From Anaerocolumna sp. AGMB13020 (lineage in GTDB: Bacteria > Bacillota > Clostridia > Lachnospirales > Lachnospiraceae): a stretch of 64,000 nt of DNA. The translations under genes were made by a program, and so were the position numbers. Below are positions 44,859 through 53,134 of the stretch, in pieces. The notes beneath the pieces are model-generated. The model worked only from the letters and a program-made list of their open reading frames with translations, was not told where the DNA came from and made no database searches. Position 1 is the stretch's first letter, and each line of letters opens with the position of its first letter. The stretch is taken from assembly GCF_033100115.1 (NCBI RefSeq), contig NZ_CP136910.1, positions 2,418,001 to 2,482,000 on the forward strand, given 5' to 3'.

Positions 44859-46791
44859 TTATGCAACTGGGGTTGTAAAGTTCCATGCAATCATTAATAT
44901 AGTCATTATTATGATACCTAAAGTTGAAAGTATATAGCTTAATTTTATGGACTTTACTTGTTTATTTCTTATAGTTGAAATAAACCTAAAAATTAACAAA
45001 ATAAAAGAAATTGATAACAAAATTATATTTAGGTAAATAAAAAAATTAGTAGTTACTATTGATGGTGAAGTATTTATCCCTAATAGATACTTCATTAATA
45101 AAATCTGATTTAATGTAATTGCAAAGCCCATAAGATTTAAGAATATTGATATTACTCTTTGTTTTTTCTCCTCCTTATTATATGAAATTTTCTTTTTCCT
45201 TTTTAATACAGCGCTAATGATAAGAAACAAAGGATACAGGATAAAAGCTAAACTGATTATTAAATATAGAATACCTTCAGTAACTAAAAACAAATTAGTA
45301 TAGGGAGGTTTGATTCTTAAGTATTCTTTTCCTCCTACGCCCCCCTCATTTATCTTTGAAATATTGCTTTCTTTATCTTTTACAAAAAATATTTTATTAC
45401 GTACCATTTTCACAACATCTGATACATGCTCATCCTTAAGTTCATATAAATAAGGTTTCGTTTGTACAAAGGTTAAGCCCTTAAACCTAATCGTATTATT
45501 ATCAATTGCTTTTACTTTATCATTTCCACTTAAAACTCCAAATAATTTCGATATATCAGTATAATTTCTGCGTGAAGTTAAAAATTCCATACCATCTAAT
45601 TCATGTGAATCCGGTAAATTAATTCCTGTACGAATTTGTTTTGGTTCATTCGCACCTAACAGCTTTTTGGTTAATCCATAAGTAACATTTATCTCTCCTG
45701 CATTATTAGTCAAAATAATTAGCCCGGTTTTAGTTGAGGGAGAAAATGACATTAATGATGTAAAACCTGTTTGAGCACCTCCATGTTGGTAATATAATAC
45801 ACCATCTTTATATTCCCAAAATCCGTGAGCACACCCGGTCATATCATTATTTGCTTGATAGGTAGTTGTAAATAATTCATTCTGTATCCCTTGTTTTTCA
45901 AAAAGTGGTGTCTTATCTTTCATAAAAGCTATTGCAAAATTTGCAAGGTCAGTAACTGTTCCATTTAAAGAGCCATCCGGGTAATTATCTACATATGTCC
46001 ATGAACTTTTATTTAAATCACTATCATACCCCGTTGCCTTATTATCAACTATATAGCTTATGTCGTCATATCTTGGATTAGCTGTAGTACTTGTCATCCC
46101 AATCGCATGGAATATATTTTTTTCTAAATAATCATATAACTTTTCACCAGCAACACATTCCACAATATATCCAGCTAATGCAGCTCCAAAGTTTGAATAA
46201 GCTACTACCGTTCCTGGTATATATACCTGTTTAGGCATTGATCTCAAAAGCGCCTCTTCTAAATTATCAGACAATTCATCTTGACGAAATACATCTCCGC
46301 CAAAATACCTCTCTTCAAAGCCTGCAGTATGATTCATTAAATCCAGCATTGTAATTGGCTTTTCAAAGGATAACTTATGTTTTAGCTTTTCTACAAATTC
46401 CTGGGGTAAATAATTAAGTATATTTGCATTTAAATCAATTTTACCTTTTTCTACCTGTTGCATAACAGCTGTCCATGTGAAAAGATTTACTGATAGATGC
46501 AAATTCAAAAACAGTTGAATTTGCATTAACCTTTTTCTTGTTTTCTTTATCTGCGTATCCATATCCTTTTGATAATGCAATTTTTCCATCTTTGATAACT
46601 GCTATGGCTGCCCCCATTGTTGTTTTACCTATATATTGAGACATATAATTGTCTACTGTTTTTTCAATTCGATCATATGACATTGTTTGAACAAATGGAG
46701 CTTGGGCAGCATATACCTTTACGCTAGAAGCTAAAAACATATTTATTAATATGCTTATAATTAAAATTCTTATAATGAATAATTTTTTCAT
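44859..46791 (-). pseudogene. Secreted serine hydrolase (beta-lactamase/PBP4*-like), one-base frameshift
   Basis: Joined, the two frames (46791-46441 and 46589-44859) give about 643 residues: signal peptide (1-29), a class C beta-lactamase/DD-peptidase-like domain with S-I-S-K (catalytic Ser-x-x-Lys), Y-S-N and H-G-G motifs in the right order, and four hydrophobic segments near the C-terminus. An extra T at about 46485, directly after the S-x-x-K codons, breaks the frame: the sequence AAATCTTTTCAC would read L-F-T-W-T-A-V if one T were absent. Either a real null or a base-call error. Its two-component system lies upstream, suggesting cell-wall or beta-lactam response. Confidence 0.82.
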
Positions 46792-46804
46792 TTTATCCTC
46801 TGTT

Positions 46805-46856
46805 CTTGCGCACGCTCTTTGGGCATACCAAGTTTGTGGTGCGCAAGCACAAACTT
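46805..46856 (-). promoter_or_regulatory. Possible H-type pseudoknot in the serine hydrolase leader
   Basis: On the minus strand AAGTTTGTG (46848-46856) pairs with CACAAACTT (46830-46838). The 9-nt loop CTTGCGCAC (46839-46847) is fully complementary to GTGCGCAAG (46805-46813), which ends three bases before the AGAGG ribosome site. Pairing the loop would give a pseudoknot touching the ribosome site. It could equally be a mobile palindromic unit. Confidence 0.5.
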
Positions 46857-46916
46857 GTAGTTGAAGTATTAGTTTTTCAATCTATTCCCCTTATTTAAAG
46901 TTGTAATCTTATAGTA

Positions 46917-48353
46917 TTATCCTAATGACTGGTTATCACGAGAAAATTGAATTATAAACTCGGTACCCTTCCCCAGCTCCGAATGGACTTTAATATTTCC
47001 ATTGTGCTTCTCAATAATTCTCTTCGATATAGTTAATCCCAATCCTGACCCACCGTCACTAGGTCTGGTAACATCTCCTCTTATAAACTCACGGAATGCA
47101 TTTTCTTGAAGTTCTTTTGACATACCGATTCCATTATCTCTGATTTTAATTATGATGGAATTTACCTCTTCTAACAGTTCCACGGATATTATGGTTCCTT
47201 TTGGATTATATTTCAAGCTATTACTCAATAGATTTGTAATGGCACGATCCATTTCTATCCTTGAAATCGGGAAGATAATTTCTTTTTCCGGGATATTCAA
47301 ATCCAAATCAAATCTCTGCTCTTCAATCTCAATAAAGCACGAAGCTATCGTTTCTCTTAGAAATTCAGCTATATCCGTTTCTTGTTTCGCAATTTCATAA
47401 TTTTCCATATCCAGCTTAGAATAAAGAAATAATTCATTCACCATTTCATTCACCTGTATAGATTTATCAACGATGTACTGAAGGTATTTCTTTTTATCAC
47501 TATCTTCCATTATCATGTCTTCATTTAAGGCTTTAGCAAAACCATAGATGGTAGTAATTGGTGTCTTTATATCATGGGATATATTCATTATCATTTGTTT
47601 TTTTCTTTCGCTTGTTAGATTTTGTTCTGTTTCTAAATCCTGAAGTTTCTCAAGCATTGTATTAAAAGCATCTCGTATCACAAGAAATTCCCGCTCTGCT
47701 TCAAAATCCAGTTTTAATCTTGAGTTATCCTCTGTCATTTTCTGAATTCCTTCCGTGATCATTTTCAAAGATTTTATGATTTTACGGTAGGACAACCTGC
47801 TGTATAGTATGATGTTAATTATAATTAAAAAGGAAATCACTAGAAGACAAGCAACAACAAAAAACTCTATTGCAGCTTTGGAATTGCCAATTGGGTCGTT
47901 TACTGCCATATAGATAAATAAGGATCCCAGCGATTTTTGAGGAATCTTTACGATGCAAAAATAATCTTTCCCTTCCACTCCTTTAAAGCTAGTGATAGAA
48001 TAACTGTAGCCATTCAGATGATATCCCGGGTTAGCCATATTAAGTAGTTCGCTCTGTGAATAATTGAATTTATCATCTTCCTTGGTTCCAATGACATAGA
48101 TTACATCCCTTCCACGTACGATTTCAACCCAACCTTTTAAATCTGTGATAGATTCTGAATCAATATTTTTATAATCGGGACGCACAATTCTACTAGCGGA
48201 TATGATAGACGGTATCTGTCCCTTCCCAAATAGAGACACGCTCAGCATTGATATGAGAATAACTCCGAAGACTAGAGTAATAACTAATGATACAATAAAA
48301 ATAATATAATTATGAATTAATGTTCCATGTAGACTTTTTGATCGGATTCTCAA
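46917..48353 (-). CDS. Sensor histidine kinase (VanS-like)
   Basis: A 478-residue kinase: membrane segments at about residues 15-38 and 170-192 with a ~130-residue extracellular sensor domain, HAMP (about 190-245), H-box N-I-S-H-D-I-K-T-P-I near 265, N-box N-S-L-K-Y-N-P near 390, G1 D-N-G-I-G-M-S near 418, and G2 G-S-G-L-G-L-T-I-S near 445. It begins 2 nt after the response regulator stop codon. The regulator-kinase-hydrolase order resembles cell-wall antibiotic response loci; the signal is unknown. The locus lies in the accessory island. Confidence 0.92.
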   Translation of the reverse strand: MRIRSKSLHGTLIHNYIIFIVSLVITLVFGVILISMLSVSLFGKGQIPSIISASRIVRPDYKNIDSESITDLKGWVEIVRGRDVIYVIGTKEDDKFNYSQSELLNMANPGYHLNGYSYSITSFKGVEGKDYFCIVKIPQKSLGSLFIYMAVNDPIGNSKAAIEFFVVACLLVISFLIIINIILYSRLSYRKIIKSLKMITEGIQKMTEDNSRLKLDFEAEREFLVIRDAFNTMLEKLQDLETEQNLTSERKKQMIMNISHDIKTPITTIYGFAKALNEDMIMEDSDKKKYLQYIVDKSIQVNEMVNELFLYSKLDMENYEIAKQETDIAEFLRETIASCFIEIEEQRFDLDLNIPEKEIIFPISRIEMDRAITNLLSNSLKYNPKGTIISVELLEEVNSIIIKIRDNGIGMSKELQENAFREFIRGDVTRPSDGGSGLGLTISKRIIEKHNGNIKVHSELGKGTEFIIQFSRDNQSLG

Positions 48354-48355
48354 TT

Positions 48356-49072
48356 TTACCGTCCTTTGCTGTCAGAACGTCCTTCAAATTTATACCCTAA
48401 GCCTCTGACTGTTTTTATATAGTACGGGTTTTTAGGATCATCTTCAATTTTCTCACGAATATTACTCATATGTACCATAATAGTGCTGTCATCTGAATTA
48501 TAAGGATCCTCCCATACTCGTTCAAAAATTTGTTTCTTTGTAAACACTCTACCGATCTGCTGCATCAACATGGATAAAATTTTGAATTCAGTAGAGGTAA
48601 AAGAAAGCTCCTTCCCACACTTTTTAATAACACAACACTCCAAGTCAAGAGTAATGTCCCCAGATGTGATTATTCTCTTCTTTTCCTGAGGTATTGCTTG
48701 ATTAAGCAGATAAAATCTTCTAATCTGTGATTGAATTCTTGCTGTTAATTCCAGAGGGTCAAAAGGTTTTGTAACATAATCATCTGCTCCTAAACCAAGT
48801 CCAAGAATAATATCATTTTTTGTATTTTTTGCTGATAAAACAATAACCGGAATGTGGTACTTTTCTCTAATCCGCCGTACCAGTTGAAAACCATCCATAC
48901 CCGGCATCATGATATCAATAACCGCAAGATCACTTCCCGACTCCTCAATCAACTTCCATGCGGTAAACCCATCATAAGCTTTTATTACTTCAAATTTCTC
49001 TTTTAATAAATAAATTTCAATTAATTCAACAATTTCCTTTTCATCATCTGCAATTAAAATTTTTCTTCCCAC
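48356..49072 (-). CDS. Response regulator (VanR-like, OmpR family)
   Basis: A 238-residue regulator: receiver domain with acidic D-D-E near 9-11, phospho-acceptor Asp in V-I-D-I-M-M-P-G-M-D-G near 53, and Lys in V-T-K-P-F near 102; winged helix from about 130, with M-V-H-M-S-N-I-R-E-K-I and the final G-L-G-Y-K-F. It leads the unit with the kinase and the hydrolase. The ribosome site is unclear from the short upstream sequence. Confidence 0.92.
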   Translation of the reverse strand: MGRKILIADDEKEIVELIEIYLLKEKFEVIKAYDGFTAWKLIEESGSDLAVIDIMMPGMDGFQLVRRIREKYHIPVIVLSAKNTKNDIILGLGLGADDYVTKPFDPLELTARIQSQIRRFYLLNQAIPQEKKRIITSGDITLDLECCVIKKCGKELSFTSTEFKILSMLMQQIGRVFTKKQIFERVWEDPYNSDDSTIMVHMSNIREKIEDDPKNPYYIKTVRGLGYKFEGRSDSKGR

Positions 49073-49476
49073 AAATTTTCAAATTCTCCTTCCTGCATAC
49101 CATAAATTTATACTTTCTGATAGTGATTATATATTTAATATGTTAGAAAATAAAGATCACCTTTACTTTCCATCATGTCTTCCATAACCTAATCAAATAT
49201 TACTGTACCAGCGGCGATAAATATTCTCTAGATTTTTTAGATAAGAGTCGTCCACTATCTTCTGATCTAGATTTATAAGCTTCTTAATAATGTAAATTCA
49301 AGTCAGGATGAAGATGATTTATATAAAGGATAACATAGAAACCTGAAGTTATTCTAAACTCAACCTAAAGATTACCTTAAAATGTTCAATTAAAATCTGA
49401 GTATCCAATTTTTTTAATTAAAAATCTATACCCCATTTACATTTTCATAGAACATATTTGAAGGTGTGAAGCTATC
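49073..49476. other. Intergenic region upstream of the VanR-like gene
   Basis: About 400 bp of AT-rich DNA between the regulator gene start and the left edge of ISL3 copy 2. It must contain the regulator promoter, but I see no box pair good enough to call. No reading frame with a ribosome site and no repeat was found. Confidence 0.5.
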
Positions 49477-50869
49477 TAAAATACATCTATACAAAGCCTC
49501 TTATAGAATGAACGTCGTCCAAAACACACATTTTAAAAGGAGGTTTTATATAGATGCACTCTAATTGTACCAAGAATCTTCTAAATTTAGAAGATATTTT
49601 TATTAAAAAAATTGTTCATGGTGATCACCATGTTAGGGTATTTATTGAGACTAATCCTTCCTTTCAGACTTGCCCATCCTGCGGTAATCAAACCAAACGC
49701 ATTCACGATTACCGTTACCAGCATATTAAGGATCTCCCTTTTCAGATGAAAGATACATACTTAGTCCTTAAGAAAAGGCGATATATTTGTAAGTGTGGGA
49801 AAAAGTTTACTGAAAAATATCCTTTTCTTCCTTCTTATCAACGGCGTACCTTACGGCTCTCCTATAAGATTATTGACCAGCTCAGAAATCTCGTAAGTAT
49901 CAAGTCCGTTGCGGAAGCTACGAATGTATCGGTAAGTACTGTTACTAGGCTTTTGGACACCGTTAGTTATCCTGCCCCCTCTCTTCCAGAATGCATATCC
50001 ATTGATGAATTTAAGGGAAATACGGATGCCGGTAAATATCAATGCATTCTTACAGATGCCAGAAAACACCGTATATTAGACATCTTACCAGACAGAACGC
50101 AGAGCCACTTAAGTTCCTATTTCAGAGAAATGAATCGCGCGGAACGCTACCGCGTAAAATTCTTCGTTTGTGATATGTGGGAACCTTATGTAAATCTGGC
50201 AAAGGCATACTTCCCCAACGCAATCATTATCATTGATAAATATCATTTCATAAGATACGTTACATGGGCCATTGAAAACGTCAGAAAAAGGCTCCAAAAA
50301 ACAATGCCTGCAAACTTAAGAAAGTACTATAAGAGAAGCCGTAGGCTAATTTTAACTCGTTATAAAAAACTAAAGGAAGAGAACAAAAAGGCCTGTGATC
50401 TCATGCTACTTTATAATGATGATCTACGGAAAGCCCATTTTCTAAAGGAATGGTTCTATGATATTTGCCAGAACGAGAAATATTCCTATCAGCGAACAGC
50501 TTTCTGGGATTGGGTTAAGGCAGCTGAAAAATCAGGAATTCCCGAATTTGAAGAATGTGCAAAGACATACCGAAACTGGTCAGAAGGAATACTAAATGCC
50601 CTCAAGTATAAATACACGAATGGCCCCACCGAAGGCTATAATAATAAAATCAAGGTACTCAAGAGAATATCTTTTGGAGTCCGAAACTTCAAACGTTTTC
50701 GGACAAGAATAATACACTGCTCTATTTGATTAGATTGGACGACGTAAAATTAAGAGGCTTATTTGGCATGCCCAGAAACATCAATTATAGATGTAATTAC
50801 CAAAATAGCTCTAAATATAGCAATGGAGCGGGATTCAAAGAATCCCACCCCAACTATTGACACAGAGCC
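49477..50869 (+). mobile_element. ISL3-family element, copy 2 (intact gene)
   Basis: A 1393-bp unit in the same orientation as copy 1 at 42570-43961. The right end is the canonical ISL3-type terminus (complement begins GGCTCTGTGTCAATAGTTGG); the left end again starts at TAAAATACATC without a matching repeat. The two copies bracket 5.5 kb (43962-49476), which could look like a composite transposon, but missing left ends and missing target duplications argue for caution. Confidence 0.87.
49554..50729 (+). CDS. ISL3-family transposase
   Basis: A 391-residue intact transposase. The N-terminal zinc finger is C-P-S-C-G-N near residue 39 with C-K-C-G near 84; then a helix-turn-helix (S-V-A-E-A-T-N-V-S-V-S-T-V near 117). 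The DDE catalytic core starts at I-S-I-D-E-F-K-G near 145, then D-K-Y-H-F-I-R near 228, and N-G-P-T-E-G-Y-N-N-K near 366. AGGAGG lies 9 nt before the ATG. It is slightly shorter than many ISL3 transposases (~420-440 residues). Confidence 0.93.
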   Translation: MHSNCTKNLLNLEDIFIKKIVHGDHHVRVFIETNPSFQTCPSCGNQTKRIHDYRYQHIKDLPFQMKDTYLVLKKRRYICKCGKKFTEKYPFLPSYQRRTLRLSYKIIDQLRNLVSIKSVAEATNVSVSTVTRLLDTVSYPAPSLPECISIDEFKGNTDAGKYQCILTDARKHRILDILPDRTQSHLSSYFREMNRAERYRVKFFVCDMWEPYVNLAKAYFPNAIIIIDKYHFIRYVTWAIENVRKRLQKTMPANLRKYYKRSRRLILTRYKKLKEENKKACDLMLLYNDDLRKAHFLKEWFYDICQNEKYSYQRTAFWDWVKAAEKSGIPEFEECAKTYRNWSEGILNALKYKYTNGPTEGYNNKIKVLKRISFGVRNFKRFRTRIIHCSI

Positions 50870-50995
50870 GCTTTTATTAAGCCAGGTAAATTTCGTATTT
50901 ACATATTCTATACAGTAACCTACAGAAAAGCCATAGTTTAAAATGATGTTTTTTCGATATTAAGTCAAATAGTCATTACCTTAGTGCAGCAAAAA

Positions 50996-51024
50996 GACCC
51001 GTCTCAGTAAAACTGGAACGGGTC
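50996..51024 (-). terminator. Terminator of prfA
   Basis: GACCCGT-CT-CAGT-AAA-ACTG-GA-ACGGGTC: a 7-bp stem, an internal 2x2 loop, a 4-bp stem and a triloop, followed on the minus strand by five T residues. The diverged second copy at 43967-43992 keeps the stem. Bases 50879-50995 are the right-hand copy of the duplicated flank. Confidence 0.88.
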
Positions 51025-51080
51025 CGTCTATCTAATTTCTTATTTCATGATTATTCCCAAATAACACCTATTGAATATAT

Positions 51081-52157
51081 TTAGTTATTTTCACTCATAC
51101 TTGCCAGCTTAGCAGCCTGATCGGCTGCTATAAGACTATCCACAACCTCTTCCAGGTCTCCGTTAAGAACATTATCCAACTGATGAAGGGTAAGCTTAAT
51201 GCGGTGGTCTGTTACACGTCCCTGGGGGAAATTGTAGGTACGGATTTTCTCGGAACGGTCTCCGGTTCCCACCTGGCTTCTTCTGGCTTCTGCCTCTGCA
51301 TTATGCGCTTTTTCAAGCTCCAGCTCATAAAGCTTGCTTCGTAATACCTTTAATGCCTTATCCCTGTTCTTTAACTGGGATTTTTCATCCTGACAGGAAA
51401 TTACGATACCAGTAGGAATATGCGTCAGACGAACAGCAGAGTCTGTAGTATTAACGCACTGTCCACCGTTACCGGAGGAGCGGAATACATCAAACTTACA
51501 ATCTTTCATATCAAGCTCTACGTCTACTTCTTCTGCTTCTGGCATAATTGCAACCGTTGTGGTGGAGGTATGGATACGTCCGCCGGACTCGGTTACCGGT
51601 ATACGCTGTACACGGTGTACACCGCTTTCGTATTTCATTTTGGAATAAACACCTTTACCATTTATCATGAAAACCACTTCCTTGAAGCCTCCAAGGCCGT
51701 TTTCATTTAAGTTCATCATATCTATCTTCCACTTCTGGCTTTCGGCGTATTTGGAATACATGCGGAAGAGCTCGGCTGCAAAGAGAGCTGCTTCATCACC
51801 ACCGGCACCGCCTCTGATTTCTACGATAACGTTCTTGTCATCATTAGGGTCTTTGGGAAGTAGGAGGATTTTAAGCTCTTTTTCTATTGATTCTATCTTT
51901 TCCTTGCAGGAATTCAGTTCTTCTTTGGCAAGCTCACGAAGTTCTTCGTCGCTTTCTTCCTCTAACATCATAAGGCTGTCTTCAATTCCTGCCTTTGTAT
52001 CCTTATATTCTGTGAATTTCTCAACAAGGGGAGCAAGGTCATTCTGCTCCTTCATAAGCTTACGAAAACGTGCCTGGTCATTTACTACACCTGGGTCATT
52101 TAATTCATCCGTTAACTCCTGGTAACGGATTAACAAATCTTCTAATTTATCAAACAT
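51081..52157 (-). CDS. prfA: Peptide chain release factor 1
   Basis: A 358-residue release factor for UAA and UAG. Seen: the N-terminal helical domain (about 1-110), [11 protein letters not shown] near 120, the tripeptide anticodon P-V-T in R-I-P-V-T-E-S near 188 (P-x-T marks RF1 rather than RF2), and the catalytic G-G-Q in S-G-N-G-G-Q near 233. The frame opens at 52232, but ATG 52157 has GGAGG 6 nt upstream and is the normal RF1 start. It is the last gene of the rho-rpmE-DUF1385-prmC-prfA group; PrmC methylates its GGQ glutamine. Confidence 0.97.
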   Translation of the reverse strand: MFDKLEDLLIRYQELTDELNDPGVVNDQARFRKLMKEQNDLAPLVEKFTEYKDTKAGIEDSLMMLEEESDEELRELAKEELNSCKEKIESIEKELKILLLPKDPNDDKNVIVEIRGGAGGDEAALFAAELFRMYSKYAESQKWKIDMMNLNENGLGGFKEVVFMINGKGVYSKMKYESGVHRVQRIPVTESGGRIHTSTTTVAIMPEAEEVDVELDMKDCKFDVFRSSGNGGQCVNTTDSAVRLTHIPTGIVISCQDEKSQLKNRDKALKVLRSKLYELELEKAHNAEAEARRSQVGTGDRSEKIRTYNFPQGRVTDHRIKLTLHQLDNVLNGDLEEVVDSLIAADQAAKLASMSENN

Positions 52158-52272
52158 TTGGGTTCCTCCATTTTTACATTGGTTGAATTGGGTTTTTTGA
52201 TACTCGCTGCAATTTATGGTATCAATACCCATATCAAATTATTAGCACTTTAAACTTTCCAGGTTTGAAACG

Positions 52273-53127
52273 CTAAGTAAAAGGTTCCCCTTTTTTCTGA
52301 CTCCATGTTCCTGTAACTACTCTGTCAAGTCCTGCCAAATCTTTTATTATATGAATGTTTTTCATTTCTGCTTCCTGTAACAATTTCTTCACTGCCTCTC
52401 CCTGATCATATCCAATCTCAAAAAGGACGTGTCCGCCGGGATTAAGATAATCCTTTAACCCCCTACAGATCTTTTTGTAAAAAAACAATCCGTCTTCCTT
52501 ACCGTCAAGAGCTATAACAGGCTCGTGATCCTTTACCTCTTCCATTAAGGTAGGAATAACTTCTGTTTGAATATATGGTGGATTTGATATTATTATATCA
52601 TATTTTCCTTCAACCTGTGAATAGATATCACTTTTTACGAGATCAACAGTAACTTGTAATTGCTCCGCATTTTCCCGTGCTATCTCAAGTGCTGCTTCTG
52701 ATATATCCACACCTGTTCCGTAACTGATACTACCAAGTCTTGCTAAAGACAAAAGAATACATCCGGAACCTGTACATATATCAAGTACACGCTTCCCTTC
52801 ACTTAATTTCAAAGCTTCCATAACCAGAATCTCTGTATCCTGTCTTGGTATTAATACACCTTCCCGAACCCGGAAATTAAGCCCCATAAATTCCTGTTCA
52901 CCGGTTATATACTGGAGCGGAATATGTTGGCAGCGTTTCTTAATCCCTTCCTGGTAGACTTCATAATCCTCAAGTGACATTTCTTTCAAAGGATTCATGA
53001 GATATTCTGCCTTACTTATACGAAGCAAAGAAGACAATAGCAGCCATGCATCTAATTCACCATTCTCTATATTCCTGTCTGACAGTTCTCTCCTGCCGGT
53101 CTGAAAAGCTTCTTGTATGGTTATCAT
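52273..53127 (-). CDS. prmC: Release factor glutamine methyltransferase
   Basis: A 284-residue enzyme that methylates the GGQ glutamine of release factors with S-adenosylmethionine. Seen: N-terminal helical domain (about 1-85), G-R-x-V-L-D-I-C-T-G-S-G-C-I near 116 (SAM site), and the catalytic I-S-N-P-P-Y-I near 188. The frame is open to 53178 inside the preceding gene, but ATG 53127 follows AAGGA at 11 nt and fits the family start. It lies 7 nt after the DUF1385 gene and 115 nt before prfA. Confidence 0.95.
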   Translation of the reverse strand: MITIQEAFQTGRRELSDRNIENGELDAWLLLSSLLRISKAEYLMNPLKEMSLEDYEVYQEGIKKRCQHIPLQYITGEQEFMGLNFRVREGVLIPRQDTEILVMEALKLSEGKRVLDICTGSGCILLSLARLGSISYGTGVDISEAALEIARENAEQLQVTVDLVKSDIYSQVEGKYDIIISNPPYIQTEVIPTLMEEVKDHEPVIALDGKEDGLFFYKKICRGLKDYLNPGGHVLFEIGYDQGEAVKKLLQEAEMKNIHIIKDLAGLDRVVTGTWSQKKGEPFT

Positions 53128-53134
53128 TCTACGA

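Noticed and set aside
44859..46589. 576-residue hydrolase with its own start
   Set aside because: Its first ~35 residues are out-of-frame translation; the real N-terminus with signal peptide and S-x-x-K is in the overlapping frame from 46791.
43962..49476. Composite transposon bounded by the two ISL3 copies
   Set aside because: The copies are direct and nearly identical, but neither has a left terminal repeat, no target duplications are visible, and the prfA-flank duplication explains the island borders better.
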